Assembly: GCF_019430905.1 (NCBI RefSeq)
Contig: NZ_JAHYCA010000006.1
Location: forward strand, 248,001-312,000
Source of the DNA: Billgrantia antri
GTDB taxonomy: Bacteria; Pseudomonadota; Gammaproteobacteria; Pseudomonadales; Halomonadaceae
Length of the DNA stretch: 64,000 nucleotides
Direction of reading: 5' to 3'
The notes under the pieces were generated by a model. That model saw nothing but the letters and a program-made list of their open reading frames with translations, was not told where the DNA came from and ran no database searches. The translations under genes and the position numbers were made by a program. Numbering within the stretch: position 1 is the stretch's first letter; each line of letters opens with the position of its first letter. This document shows positions 8,426-17,896 of this stretch, piece by piece.

Positions 8426-9163
8426 TCAGGCGAAGGCGTAGAGATCCATTGCCAGCACGCCGTGCTCCACGCTGTGGTGCAGGCGGCTGGCTTCGCCGCC
8501 CGCGCCCAGGGCCACCAGCAACGGCTGGAAGTGCTCCGGCGTGGGGTGGTTGCGGTGTGCCTGCGGCGCAGTTTCCCACGCCAGCAGCGCGTCGCGCTCG
8601 CCGCTCGTCAGCTTATCGAATATCCAGTCGCTGAACTCGCCGACCCAGGCGGGCATCGGGGTGCCCTGCGCCTGCATCTCGGCCAGGTTATGCGTCAGGC
8701 TGCCCGAGCCGACCACCAGCACACCTTCCTCGCGCAGCTTCGCCAGCTTCTCACCTAGTTCCACCAAGTCCTGGTTCGACCAAGTCACCGGTAGCGACAG
8801 CGATACCACCGGCACATCGGCGGCGGGGAACATCAGCGACAGCGGCACCCAGGCACCGTGATCCAGGCCGCGTTCCAGCGGCACGGCGTTGAGCTTGCGA
8901 GCCAGTTTCAAGGCCAGCTCGGGGTCTCCCGGTGCCGGGTACTGGCATTCGAACAGCGCGCGCGGAAAGCCGCCGAAGTCGTGAATGGTCTCGGGCCGCT
9001 CGCTGGTGCTCACCAGCAGCCGCTCGCTGGCCCAGTGGGCCGAGACCACCACGATGGCCTTGGGCGAGAGCGTCGCGCCGAAATCGCGCAGAAAATCGTG
9101 TGCCGGCCCCGGGGTGAGGGCCAGCATGGGCGAACCATGGGAGATGAAGAGGCTGGGCAACAT
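8426..9163 (-). CDS. Extradiol ring-cleavage dioxygenase, DODA/YgiD type
   Basis: A 245-residue protein of the class III extradiol dioxygenase (LigB-like) superfamily. Visible signatures are SLFISHGSPMLAL at the start with its metal-ligand His, VVVSAHW, ERGLDHGAWVPLSLMFP, VGSGSLTHNLAEM and the terminal EHGVLAMDLYAF. Bacterial relatives (YgiD) cleave L-DOPA or other catechols using a single divalent metal. It follows LysR and DoxX genes on the same strand, suggesting a small aromatic/quinone stress unit. The natural substrate is not known. Confidence 0.88.
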   Translation of the reverse strand: MLPSLFISHGSPMLALTPGPAHDFLRDFGATLSPKAIVVVSAHWASERLLVSTSERPETIHDFGGFPRALFECQYPAPGDPELALKLARKLNAVPLERGLDHGAWVPLSLMFPAADVPVVSLSLPVTWSNQDLVELGEKLAKLREEGVLVVGSGSLTHNLAEMQAQGTPMPAWVGEFSDWIFDKLTSGERDALLAWETAPQAHRNHPTPEHFQPLLVALGAGGEASRLHHSVEHGVLAMDLYAFA

Positions 9164-9256
9164 GGCATAGCTCCTTGGAAAAGCTCCTTGGGAAAGCTCC
9201 TCGATGCCTGGCGCCGCTGGGCGGCGTCAGGCATTGGACCAGTTCAGGCAGAGAGG

Positions 9257-9688
9257 TCAGGCGAAGCGGCGGCTGAGGACCAGGCTACCGCTACCGAGGC
9301 CGGCCTGCACCAGCAGTGTCACGGCCCAGAAGACCGGGTACTCCCAGCCTCCGCCCGGGTTGGAGAAGACCCAGCCGTTGCCGGCATGCACCCAGGCGGC
9401 ACCGAGCAGTACCGGAATCAGCGCCAGGCTGATCCAGCGGGTATAGACGCCCAGCAGCAGGGCCAGGCCGCCACCGACCTCGGCCAGAATGGTCAGGTAG
9501 GCGATGAAGCCGGGCAGGCCGATCGATTCGAAGTAACCGACGGTGCCGGGCACGGTGAAGACGAATACCTTGAGCAGGCCGTGGGCCAGGGCCATCACAC
9601 CGAGCGAGATTCGCAGCAGGGCGGTGGCATGGGCCTGGAGGGACTGGTCCTGGGAGAGGCGTAGGGACTGAGTGGCTTGCGCTTGCAT
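9257..9688 (-). CDS. DoxX family membrane protein
   Basis: A 143-residue protein with four hydrophobic helices, as usual for DoxX: LLRISLGVMALAHGLLKV at residues 24-41, FIAYLTILAEVGGGLALLLGVY in the middle, ISLALIPVLLGAAWVHAGNGW, and a last helix near FWAVTLLVQAGLGSG. Start at 9688 with GGAGTCC upstream. DoxX proteins are linked to quinone or thiosulfate redox chemistry and to oxidative stress in various bacteria; the precise role here is open. It lies between the LysR and dioxygenase genes. Confidence 0.85.
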   Translation of the reverse strand: MQAQATQSLRLSQDQSLQAHATALLRISLGVMALAHGLLKVFVFTVPGTVGYFESIGLPGFIAYLTILAEVGGGLALLLGVYTRWISLALIPVLLGAAWVHAGNGWVFSNPGGGWEYPVFWAVTLLVQAGLGSGSLVLSRRFA

Positions 9689-9769
9689 GGGAAGGACTCC
9701 GTTGTTGTCAGGGATGTCCTCACTTTACGCTGCACGATTGCTGGGATAATCATCAGTGTGTGAACAACA

Positions 9770-10684
9770 TCATTGCGCGAGAGGCGACAATCCCATTTCC
9801 CTCTCCCACTTCGGTGGGTCGCCCCAGGCCTCGGCCAGGAAGTCGAGCAGCCGCTCGACCTTGGCCGGCAGGTGGCGCCGCGCCGGGTAGACGCCATAGA
9901 TTCCCAGTATGACCGGCTCCTCGTTCTGCAGCAGTGGCACCAGGCGGCCCTGGCGGATGCTTTCGGTGACCAGAAAGCTCGGCTGGTGGGCGATGCCCAG
10001 CCCGGCCTCGGCGGCGTGGGTCAGCACGTCGCCGTTGTTGCTCTCCAGCGGGCCGTGAACCGTGAGTCGGTGTCCACCGAACTGCCATTCGCTGCCGCTC
10101 GTGGTGCGATAGCGCATGCAGCGGTGCTCGCTCAGTTCCTCGAGCGTGTGCGGTTCGCCGAAACGGGCCAGGTACTCGGGAGAGGCGCACGGCAGCATGC
10201 GACAGCGTGCCAGGCGCCGTGCCACCAGGCTGGAGTCGGGCAGGTTGCCGATGCGAATGGCCAGGTCGTAGCCCTCTTCCAGCAGATCCACCCGGCGGTC
10301 GTTGAGGTCGAGACGTACCTCCAGGGCGGGGTGCTCGACCATGAAGCGCGTGATCAGCGGTGCGAGAAAGCGCGTGCCGAAGGACATCGGGCCGTTGACC
10401 CGCAGGCGGCCGCATACCTCGGTGCTGCCGGCGCCCAGCTCCGCCTCGGCTTCTTCCAGCGCCTGCAGGATTCCCTGGGCGCTGGCCAGGTAGCTTTCGC
10501 CGGCCTCGGTCAGGTGCAGGCGCCGGGTGGTACGCTGCAGCAGGCGCACGCCCAGGTGGCTCTCCAACTCCATGATCAGCCGTGAGACCCGCGTGCGCGA
10601 CAGATCCAGTGTCTCCGCCGCGCGGGTATAGCTGCCGAGTTCGGCAACGCGCACGTAGGCGGTCATGGCATCCAGCAGGTTCAT
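9770..10684 (-). CDS. LysR-family transcriptional regulator
   Basis: A 304-residue LTTR. The N-terminal winged HTH (MNLLDAMTAYVRVAELGSY, then DLSRTRVSRLIMELESHLGVRLLQRTTRRL) is followed by a substrate-binding domain with LRVNGPMSFGTRFLAPLI, YDLAIRIGNLPDSSLVARRL and GIAHQPSFLV. It belongs to the CrgA/DsdC-like branch common in aromatic and quinone stress control. The DoxX and dioxygenase genes follow in the same direction, 81 bp and further downstream, and are likely targets. Effector unknown. Confidence 0.9.
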   Translation of the reverse strand: MNLLDAMTAYVRVAELGSYTRAAETLDLSRTRVSRLIMELESHLGVRLLQRTTRRLHLTEAGESYLASAQGILQALEEAEAELGAGSTEVCGRLRVNGPMSFGTRFLAPLITRFMVEHPALEVRLDLNDRRVDLLEEGYDLAIRIGNLPDSSLVARRLARCRMLPCASPEYLARFGEPHTLEELSEHRCMRYRTTSGSEWQFGGHRLTVHGPLESNNGDVLTHAAEAGLGIAHQPSFLVTESIRQGRLVPLLQNEEPVILGIYGVYPARRHLPAKVERLLDFLAEAWGDPPKWEREMGLSPLAQ

Positions 10685-10705
10685 GGCGCTCTCCTCGCCC
10701 GACGA

Positions 10706-11869
10706 TCAGTAGCCCGTCATTTCCAGGTATCCTACCCCGCGGCGTTCGCCGCTGTCGGCATCACGTGCGACCACCTCGCCCTCCCAGTAGGGTACGCGGG
10801 TGTCCATCCAGCGCTCGGCGTGGGGCGCCTCGACGATCAGCTCGAGCCCGGCGTGGGGAACCTCCAGGCGCCAATGGGTCGGTACCTCGCGCCCCGCCAC
10901 GCGTCGCGTGTCGAGCGGCGTCATGGCAAGCTCGTCCGGGGCCAGTGCGGTGGGCTCGCCCGCGGGAGAGATCCAGGTGCCCGAGCGGTAGTCGCCGCCT
11001 TCCTTGCCCCCGCCGCGCAACTGGAAGGCCATCAGCTTGTGGCCGCTCGCCAGGTGCAGCGAGAACCAGTCCCAGCCCTGCTGGCGCTCGTCGAGCAGTT
11101 GGCTACTCCATTCGCGGTCGAGCCAGCCGCGCCCGCTCACCGCGCGGGTCTCGCCATCCAGCGTGACCTCGCCTTCGATGCGCCAGAAGGGCTGGCTGTA
11201 GTACATGGAACCAGAGATCATCGAGCCTTCCCCATCGGCCGATTTCTGGCTGAAGCCGGCATCGCCGTGCAATACCAGCGGCCCCTCGGCGGTTAGCGTC
11301 AAGTCGTAACCGAAGCCGCCGTGCTCGTCGTCCTGGTGCGCCTTCAGCTCCAGCCCGGCGAAGGTATCGCCATCGCCTGACGGATCGCCTGATGTTTCTA
11401 TATGGCTGGCCAGCTGCCAATCGTCGATCCAGGCGCGAAACGGTTCGGCGATCGCCCCCGCCTGCCCCTCTTGGTCTGACGAATGACTGCGGGCGAAGCG
11501 CTCGGCCACGCGGTGGGTATCGCCTCGGGAGACAGCCATGTGCGCCATCCACAGCTGGTCGGCGGCCCAGGGAGTAGGCTCGGGCCGCTGGCCGGGCGGG
11601 GTGAGTGCCTGGCGGAACAGCGTCCACTGCAGGCCCAGCGGCTCGCCGCGTGCGTCCGTGAGGTTGGCAGTGAGGTACCACCACTCGATGCGATAGTCCG
11701 GGTGGGCGGCGTGATCCTCGGGGAAGCGCAGCTCGATGCCTTTTGCTGCTTGGGCGAAATCGTCAGCCGCCTCGCCCAGCCCGGCGAAGCCGGCAGGCTC
11801 GTCGGGCGTCGGCTCGCCGCAGCCAGCCAGCGTCAGCAGCAGGAGCGTGACAACAAACCCAGGCCTCAT
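10706..11869 (-). CDS. AttH-like lipoprotein (lipocalin-like, carotenoid 1,2-hydratase family)
   Basis: A 387-residue predicted lipoprotein: hydrophobic start and lipobox LTLAGC with Cys17. The body has the paired lipocalin-like fold of the AttH/CrtC family: the early FPEDHAAHPDYRIEWWYLTANL motif, WTLFRQALTPP, WMAHMAVS, the central SGRGWLDREWSSQ and WDWFSLHL, and C-terminal RVPYWEGEVV. The start at 11869 overlaps the permease stop (ATGA), showing translational coupling. With the ABC permease and ATPase it forms an AttEFGH-like operon. Despite the family name there is no carotenoid context; a role in export of or binding a lipid-like molecule is inference. Confidence 0.82.
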   Translation of the reverse strand: MRPGFVVTLLLLTLAGCGEPTPDEPAGFAGLGEAADDFAQAAKGIELRFPEDHAAHPDYRIEWWYLTANLTDARGEPLGLQWTLFRQALTPPGQRPEPTPWAADQLWMAHMAVSRGDTHRVAERFARSHSSDQEGQAGAIAEPFRAWIDDWQLASHIETSGDPSGDGDTFAGLELKAHQDDEHGGFGYDLTLTAEGPLVLHGDAGFSQKSADGEGSMISGSMYYSQPFWRIEGEVTLDGETRAVSGRGWLDREWSSQLLDERQQGWDWFSLHLASGHKLMAFQLRGGGKEGGDYRSGTWISPAGEPTALAPDELAMTPLDTRRVAGREVPTHWRLEVPHAGLELIVEAPHAERWMDTRVPYWEGEVVARDADSGERRGVGYLEMTGY

Positions 11870-14376
11870 GTGTCGCCCTCCTCCGCCAGCAGGGCGCGGG
11901 GCGGCGTGCGCCAAAGGCGGGTCGCGGGGAGCGCCGCGGCGAGCAGCGCCACCGCGCCGGCGGTCGCCAAGGTCAGGGCGATGTCGCCGGGGAAGACGTG
12001 CAGCGGTAGGCGCCAGCCGAAAGCGGCCACGTTGATCACCGCCACCAGACCCAGTGCGAGCAGGCTTCCCAGCGGCACGGCGAGGACACCGACGCCCAGC
12101 GCCATGCCGGCCAGCTGTACCAGTTGCACCGTCACCAGGCGGGCGCGCGGCACGCCCAGCGCCCACAGCGGGGCGAGCTGACGGCGGCGTTCCCGCGCCT
12201 GGGCCAGCAGGCTGGCGAGCAGAGCCAGGGCGGCCACCGCCAGGGTCAACGCGGAGAGCGCCCGGGTGATGGTGAAGGTGCGCTCGAAGATCTCGACGGA
12301 GACCCGCTTCACCTCGCGCTGGTCGACCAGCGCATCGCTGCCGAGTTCGAAGCGCTGGCGCAGCGCGTCTCGCAGTGCGGCCTCGTCGACGTTTGCGGCG
12401 AGCACGATGCCGATCGAACTGGGCGTGGCGGCAAAACGCTGGGCCAACTGCGGCGTGGCCAGCAGCACCTCGCCGCGGGTGTTGCCGTAGTCGGGATAGA
12501 CGGCCGCCACCGTCAGCGTCTCCTGGCCGCTTGGGGACGTCAGCGTCAGGCGGTTGCCCGGTTCGAGTCGCTGGTCGATGGCGAGCTGTTCGTTGACGAA
12601 GGCGGCCTCGCCTGCGGCGAACGCCTGCCAAGCGGCGTCGCGGCCTGCCTGGGTCGCGAGTAGCGGCCAGTTCGGCATGAGCGACTCGCCGGGCGTGATG
12701 CCGTAGAGGCCGACCGGCAGCTGCGGCGAGCGCGATCCCTCGGAGCTCACGATCCCGAGCAGTGTCGCCTCGGCATGGCGGGTCGGCAGCAGCTCGCCGA
12801 CCTCGGGGCGCTCGGCCAGCCACGTCTGCACCTCATCGAACTGCTCGGGAGCCGGGCGCAGGTAATAGTCTGCCATCAGGCGCTGGTCGAGCCAGTCGAG
12901 GAAGGTGAGGCGAAAACCGCCGACCATGCTGCTCACGCCCAGGTTGGCGGAGAGAGCGATCAGCAACGCCATCATCGCCAGTGCCAGCCGCGGCAGTTGC
13001 AGTTGCAGGTCGGCCAGCGCCCACTGGGCCAGCGGGCGGTGTCGCACCAGCCGGCCGAGCCCGGCCAGGACCAGGGCGATCAGCGGCGGCAGCAGCAGGG
13101 CGCTGGCCAGCAGCAGCGCGGCGATCAGGCCGAAGCCGGGCAGCAGACCCTCGCCAGCGGGCTGGCGCGAGAGCCAGGCCCACAGGATGAGCCCCACTGC
13201 GCTGACGCCGCCTCCCGCCAGTCCCATGCCGCGCAGCTGGCGGTAGAAGCCGGTGCGCCAGGCCTGGGCCTGGCCCAGTCCCAGCACGCTGAGCCTGGCG
13301 GCCCGCCACAGCACACCGCTGCCGGCCAATAGCAGCCCGCCCAGGGTGACGCCGAGCCCGCCGAGCCAGTAATGCCAAGGCAGATTGAGCGTGACCGCCA
13401 CCTCGGCGCCATAGAGGCTGCCCAGGGTGGCGGCCACGTCGGGCAGCAGCATACGGGCCAGCCACACGCCGCTGATGATACCGGCCACGGCGCCGGCGAC
13501 ACCCAGCAGCAAGAGTTCCAACGCCAGCAGGCCGACCAGGCCGCGCCCCGACACTCCCAGGGCACGCAGCGTGCGCAGCATGCCCAGGCGCTGCTCCAGT
13601 GCCAGGCCCAGCGCCGCCTGCACGATGAACAGCCCCACCACCAGCGCCAGCAGCGCCATGGCGCTGAGGTTGAGATGAAAGCTCTCGGTGAGCTGGCCGG
13701 GCGAGACCAGCGTGGCCGCCCGGGTCAGCACCAGCCCCTCGGGGGGCCGCTCGAGTGCGCCGGGGGCGGTGACCAGGCGCGACAGCCGCTCGCCGCTGTC
13801 GAGTAGCGCCGCGGCGGCGGCAATGTCCATCACCAGTGTGTCGGGCGGCAGCGTGGGCGAGAGCACCAGCGGCGGCAGCCGGCCCTCGGCCAGACCGCCC
13901 AGGCGCGGCTCGGCGCCGCCTGCCTCACGTGCGCTCAGCCCCAGCGCAGGCAGGGTGTCCGGGGCGACGCGGGTCTGCCACGGCGAGGTGAGGAAACCGG
14001 TCAGCTCGCCCTGGCTCGAGGCGGCGGCGAAGGCGCTATCGCCGGGCAGGGTCAGCGGGTCGATGCCGATCACGCGCAGCTCGGTGCCGTCGGACACATC
14101 CAGCGAGCCCTCGATCAGCGGCGAGACGGGCAGTCCGGCGCGGCGCAGGCGCAGGAAGTCTTCGCGGGTCAGCGGCTCGCCGTCGCGGCGCTCCAGGCGA
14201 TCGAGCCCGGTGGTGAACAGTGCCTCGGCGCGGGCGTAACTGTCGCGGGCCGAGGCATTGATCGCCTGCACGCCGCTCCACAGCGCACCGGCTACCCACA
14301 GCCCCAGCAGCAGCATGGCGAGCTGGCCGGGGTGGCGCTTGTAATGCGAGAGCAGTGTTGCCAGGGCGATCAGCAT
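11866..14376 (-). CDS. ABC transporter permease, FtsX/MacB-like (AttF/AttG or YbbP type)
   Basis: A large 836-residue permease with two FtsX-type halves. A first TM at residues 15-35 (GQLAMLLLGLWVAGALW) precedes an extracytoplasmic domain. Three TM segments around 240-350 include LRALGVSGRGLVGLLALELLLLG. Further TMs lie near 385-480. A second periplasmic domain and a C-terminal TM trio (ALTLAVAALALLASLLAQARERRRQLAPLWALGVPRARL and beyond) complete it. It overlaps the ATPase stop by one base and the AttH-like gene by 4 bp. Such exporters move lipids, lipoproteins or antibiotics rather than importing solutes. Confidence 0.85.
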   Translation of the reverse strand: MLIALATLLSHYKRHPGQLAMLLLGLWVAGALWSGVQAINASARDSYARAEALFTTGLDRLERRDGEPLTREDFLRLRRAGLPVSPLIEGSLDVSDGTELRVIGIDPLTLPGDSAFAAASSQGELTGFLTSPWQTRVAPDTLPALGLSAREAGGAEPRLGGLAEGRLPPLVLSPTLPPDTLVMDIAAAAALLDSGERLSRLVTAPGALERPPEGLVLTRAATLVSPGQLTESFHLNLSAMALLALVVGLFIVQAALGLALEQRLGMLRTLRALGVSGRGLVGLLALELLLLGVAGAVAGIISGVWLARMLLPDVAATLGSLYGAEVAVTLNLPWHYWLGGLGVTLGGLLLAGSGVLWRAARLSVLGLGQAQAWRTGFYRQLRGMGLAGGGVSAVGLILWAWLSRQPAGEGLLPGFGLIAALLLASALLLPPLIALVLAGLGRLVRHRPLAQWALADLQLQLPRLALAMMALLIALSANLGVSSMVGGFRLTFLDWLDQRLMADYYLRPAPEQFDEVQTWLAERPEVGELLPTRHAEATLLGIVSSEGSRSPQLPVGLYGITPGESLMPNWPLLATQAGRDAAWQAFAAGEAAFVNEQLAIDQRLEPGNRLTLTSPSGQETLTVAAVYPDYGNTRGEVLLATPQLAQRFAATPSSIGIVLAANVDEAALRDALRQRFELGSDALVDQREVKRVSVEIFERTFTITRALSALTLAVAALALLASLLAQARERRRQLAPLWALGVPRARLVTVQLVQLAGMALGVGVLAVPLGSLLALGLVAVINVAAFGWRLPLHVFPGDIALTLATAGAVALLAAALPATRLWRTPPRALLAEEGDT

Positions 14377-15059
14377 CAGCGGTGGCTCACCGCCTGGCCC
14401 GAGGGCGAGCCAAGCCGGCCGTGGGTGAGATGCAGGCAGCGATCAAGCGGTGCCGCCACCTGGGCACTGTGAGTCACCATCAGCATGGCGCTGCCGGCCT
14501 CGCGCACGAGATCCAACAATAGTGACAGCACCTCACCGGCGGTGGTCTCGTCGAGGTTGCCGGTGGGCTCGTCGGCCAGCAGCAGGGCGGGGCGCGGCGC
14601 CAGCGCCCGGCCGATGGCCAGGCGCTGCTGCTGGCCGCCGGAGAGCTGCTCGGGGTAGCGTCGCTCCATGCCGGCAAGCCCCAGGCGTTCGATCAGATGC
14701 GTTGACCATTCGGGCCTTTCGCACCCGGCCAGACGCGCCTGCAGGCGCAGGTTGTCGAGCACGCTCAGGCTCGGTACCAGATGGAACTGCTGGAACACCA
14801 GGCCCAGGGTGTCGCGACGCAGACGCGCGCGAGCCGGCTCGTCCAGCGTGGAGATCGAGCGGCCGTCAACCAGCACCTCGCCGCTGTCCGGCAGGTCGAG
14901 CCCCGCCGCCAGGTGCAGCAGGGTCGACTTGCCGCTGCCCGATTCGCCCATCAGCGCCAGGCTTTCGCCGGGGCGCAGCTCGAGGTCGACGGCAGTGAGC
15001 ACCGCGAGCGGGCCCTGGGGTGTAGCGTAGGCCTTGTGAACCTGGCGAAATTCGAGCAT
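14376..15059 (-). CDS. ABC transporter ATP-binding protein, LolD/YbbA-like
   Basis: A 227-residue ATPase of the MacB/LolD subgroup. Walker A is GESGSGKST (about residues 38-46), the Q-loop is [17 protein letters not shown], the signature is [15 protein letters not shown], Walker B is [13 protein letters not shown] and the switch His is in VTHSAQVA. It starts the three-gene operon with the FtsX-like permease and AttH-like lipoprotein. The AraC-type gene is divergent 120 bp upstream but appears functionally unrelated. Confidence 0.9.
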   Translation of the reverse strand: MLEFRQVHKAYATPQGPLAVLTAVDLELRPGESLALMGESGSGKSTLLHLAAGLDLPDSGEVLVDGRSISTLDEPARARLRRDTLGLVFQQFHLVPSLSVLDNLRLQARLAGCERPEWSTHLIERLGLAGMERRYPEQLSGGQQQRLAIGRALAPRPALLLADEPTGNLDETTAGEVLSLLLDLVREAGSAMLMVTHSAQVAAPLDRCLHLTHGRLGSPSGQAVSHR

Positions 15060-15182
15060 GGCGGCTCCCGTCGATATCGCGGCGATGATGCCATGGTCGC
15101 AGAGTATCCAACCAAGGCACCGGGTAACTTACCATGAGCACGCGATTCGATGTCGCCAGGCCGGAACCGGAGGGAGTGGGGC

Positions 15183-16199
15183 ATGACCGTCACGGTATCC
15201 ATGCATTTCGTCAACGAGCTGTTCCGCGGGGTGCCCGAGAGCGAGGCGGCTCGCGAGGCGTACCTTGCCCGTGCCGGGATTTCGCCGTTTCTGCTCAGTG
15301 CCCCTCACGGGCGGGTGACCGTGGACCAGTTCGCCACGCTCTACCGCCTGCTGGTCAACGAGCACGACGACGAGACGCCGGGTTTCTTCGCCCGCCCGCT
15401 GCGCGGAGGGACGCTGAAACTGCTGTGTCTGAGCGTTCTGGAGGCGCCGACGCTCAAGGTGGCGCTGCACCGCTATACGCTGTTCTTTCGCATCGTGCTG
15501 GATGACTTCGGCTACGAATACGGCATCGAGAATGGTCTGGCGCGGGTGGCCCTGGTGGAGCATCGGCCGCTGTCGGGCAGCCCCATTCTGATCCATGAGC
15601 TGATGCTCAAGCTGTTCCACGGCATCGCATCGTGGATGATCGCGCGCAAGATCCCGCCGCAGATGATGGAGTGTGCCTACGCCCAGCCGGCCCACAGCGC
15701 CGACTACCTCTATTTCTACCCGGGCAAGGTGAGCTTCGAGCGGCCGCAGACCGCTATCTACTTCGATGCCGCCCTGCTGGAGCAGCCGATCCGCCAGACC
15801 AAGCAGCACCTGGGAGCCTTCCTGCGTCGGGCGCCGGCCGACTGGTTCTACGTCTCCTTCGCCGATCGCCTGGTCTCGCACCGGGTGCGGGAACACCTGA
15901 TGCGGCACCTGGCCACGTCGGGCTCGGTGCATGATGTGGCCAGGGCGCTGCACATGTCGGTGCGTACCCTGGCACGCCGGCTGGCCGACGAGGGCACTCA
16001 CTTCCAGGCGGTAAAGGACGAGTTTCGGCGCGACTTCGCCGTCCAGGCACTGACTCGCTCCGAACGGTCGCTGCCGGCCATCGCCGACGAGCTGGGCTTC
16101 ACCGACCTGGCCTGCTTCAGCCGCGCCTTCAAGGCGTGGACGGGCAACTCGCCCGCCGCCTACCGGCGGGCGCCGGTACCGCTTATCCGCAGCGTCTGA
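15183..16199 (+). CDS. AraC-family transcriptional regulator
   Basis: A 338-residue regulator. The start at 15183 follows GGAGGGAGTGGGGC. The N-terminal ~200 residues match the arabinose-binding-like domain of the OruR/QhpR group (FVNELFRGVPESEAAREAYLARAG, then RYTLFFRIVLDDFGYEY). The C-terminal 100 residues hold the double HTH (SVHDVARALHMSVRTLARRL; LPAIADELGFTDLACFSRAFKAWTGNSPAAYRR). It is convergent with the acyl-CoA synthetase gene that ends 2 bp after it, so it may control the fatty-acid cluster at 16.2-23 kb. Effector unknown. Confidence 0.88.
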   Translation: MTVTVSMHFVNELFRGVPESEAAREAYLARAGISPFLLSAPHGRVTVDQFATLYRLLVNEHDDETPGFFARPLRGGTLKLLCLSVLEAPTLKVALHRYTLFFRIVLDDFGYEYGIENGLARVALVEHRPLSGSPILIHELMLKLFHGIASWMIARKIPPQMMECAYAQPAHSADYLYFYPGKVSFERPQTAIYFDAALLEQPIRQTKQHLGAFLRRAPADWFYVSFADRLVSHRVREHLMRHLATSGSVHDVARALHMSVRTLARRLADEGTHFQAVKDEFRRDFAVQALTRSERSLPAIADELGFTDLACFSRAFKAWTGNSPAAYRRAPVPLIRSV

Positions 16200-16200
16200 T

Positions 16201-17853
16201 TCAAACCTCCTGGCGTATGCGCTTCTTGTCGAGCTTGCCCACGCTGGTCTTGGGAATCTCGTCGACGAAGCGCACGAGCGAGGGGATCGCCCAGCGGTTG
16301 ATGCGGCCCTCCTCGACGAAGCGCTCGAGGAACGCCTGCACCTCTTCGGCCTTGGGCGGGGTGTTGAGATCGCTGGGTACCGCCAGCGCCGCGGGGCGTT
16401 CACCCCACTTCTCGTCGGGCACGCCTATCACCGCTACCTCCGCGATGCCGGGGCATTGGCCGATCAGGTTCTCCAGCTCCAGCGAGGAGATCCATTCACC
16501 GCCGGTCTTGATTACGTCCTTGATGCGGTCACGGATCTGCAGGAAGCCGCGCGCGTCGAGCACTGCCACGTCACCGGTGTGCAGCCAGCCGTCGCGCCAC
16601 AGCTCTTCGCTGCGGGCCTCCTCCTTGTAGTAGCCTTGGGTCAACCAGGGGGCGCGAACGCGCACTTCGCCGACGCTCTCGCCGTCGTGGGGCAGCGGTG
16701 TACCGCTCTCGTCGACCACCTGAAGATGCACCAGAGGAACGGCCACGCCGGCCTTGCAGCGCCACGGCAACTGGGTCTCGAAGCCGGCCTCGGCGATGTC
16801 ACGGGGCAGGATATCGGCGGTTAGCAGAGGACAGGTCTCGGACATGCCGTAGGCGCTACGAGTGTCGATGCCGAGCTTCCAGGCCTTCTGCGCCAGCGGT
16901 TGGGTCAGCGCGCTGCCGCCCACCAGCACCTTCCAGCCGGAGAGGTCGACCCTGCCCGAGGTTATCGCTTCAGCGCTCACCACCATGTTGAGCAGGGTCG
17001 GCACGCAGTGAGAGAAGTCGACTTTCTCGCCGACCAGCAGCTTGACCAGCATTTCCGGCTCGTAGCGCCCGGGGTAGACCTGGGTGGCGCCCAATAGCGT
17101 GGCGGTGTAGGGCACGCCCCAGGCATGCACGTGAAACATCGGCGTGATCGGCATGTAGACCTTGTCACGGTCGAGCAGCTCGAAGCCCGGGCTCTGGAAG
17201 GTGCTGGCTTCGCCCAGGGTGTGCAGCACCAGCTGGCGATGGGTGAAGAACACACCCTTGGGGTTGCCGGTCGTGCCGGTGGTGTAGAACAGCGTGGCCA
17301 CCGCGTTCTCGTCGAAGATGGGAAAGTCGTAGCGGGTCGGCTGCTCGGCCAGCAGCGCCTCGTATTCGCCGACCAGGTTGAGCGAACTCTCTCGCTGGGC
17401 CGGTGCGTCCTGGCACAGCAGGTAGCCGCGGATGCGCGGCAGGCGAGAGGCGAGGGGCTCGAGCAGCGGTACGAAATCCTCGTGTACCAGCACGAAGTCG
17501 TCCTCGGCGTGCTCCATGGTGTAGTGAATCTGCTCCGGCGAGAGGCGTACGTTCACGGTATGCAGCACCGCGCCGAGCATGGGAACGGCGAAGAACGCCT
17601 CCAGGTAGCGGTGACTGTCCCAGTCGAGCACCGCCACCACGTCGCCTGCCTCGACGCCCTGACGGGAGAGCAAATGGGCGAGCTGATGCACCCGCTCGCG
17701 AAAGCGGCGGTAGTCGTGGCGGCTCAGGTCGCGGTAGACGATCTGGTTGTCGCCGGCCATGCGCACGCCCGAATCGAGCAGTTCGCCGATCAGTAGCGGT
17801 GGGTTGGTCGCCGAGGGCGTGGCAGGGAGGATCTTCGGTGTGACGGTATTCAT
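16201..17853 (-). CDS. Fatty acyl-CoA synthetase (AMP-forming)
   Basis: A 550-residue ANL-superfamily ligase. Visible are the P-loop-like TLFYTTGTTGNPKGVFFTHRQ (A3 motif), MFHVHAWGVPYTATLLGA, YGMSETCPL (A5), the hinge DRIKDVIKTGGEWISSLELEN (A8) and the C-terminal catalytic Lys in KTSVGKLDKKRIR. It resembles AlkK-type medium/long-chain acyl-CoA synthetases: fatty acid + ATP + CoA gives acyl-CoA + AMP + PPi. It is the last gene of a minus-strand cluster with a thiolase, an acyl-CoA dehydrogenase and a second ligase. Confidence 0.9.
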   Translation of the reverse strand: MNTVTPKILPATPSATNPPLLIGELLDSGVRMAGDNQIVYRDLSRHDYRRFRERVHQLAHLLSRQGVEAGDVVAVLDWDSHRYLEAFFAVPMLGAVLHTVNVRLSPEQIHYTMEHAEDDFVLVHEDFVPLLEPLASRLPRIRGYLLCQDAPAQRESSLNLVGEYEALLAEQPTRYDFPIFDENAVATLFYTTGTTGNPKGVFFTHRQLVLHTLGEASTFQSPGFELLDRDKVYMPITPMFHVHAWGVPYTATLLGATQVYPGRYEPEMLVKLLVGEKVDFSHCVPTLLNMVVSAEAITSGRVDLSGWKVLVGGSALTQPLAQKAWKLGIDTRSAYGMSETCPLLTADILPRDIAEAGFETQLPWRCKAGVAVPLVHLQVVDESGTPLPHDGESVGEVRVRAPWLTQGYYKEEARSEELWRDGWLHTGDVAVLDARGFLQIRDRIKDVIKTGGEWISSLELENLIGQCPGIAEVAVIGVPDEKWGERPAALAVPSDLNTPPKAEEVQAFLERFVEEGRINRWAIPSLVRFVDEIPKTSVGKLDKKRIRQEV

Positions 17854-17896
17854 CTGCGGCTCCTTGTACTTGTATCCGTCCTGAGAGTGCGCTGGC

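Noticed and set aside
12823-14376. Long open frames opposite or out of frame with the FtsX-like permease (for example the 705-codon frame ending at 10706).
   Set aside because: They are GC-rich shadow frames with Arg/Pro/Ala-biased composition. Only the part from 11869 is a real gene.
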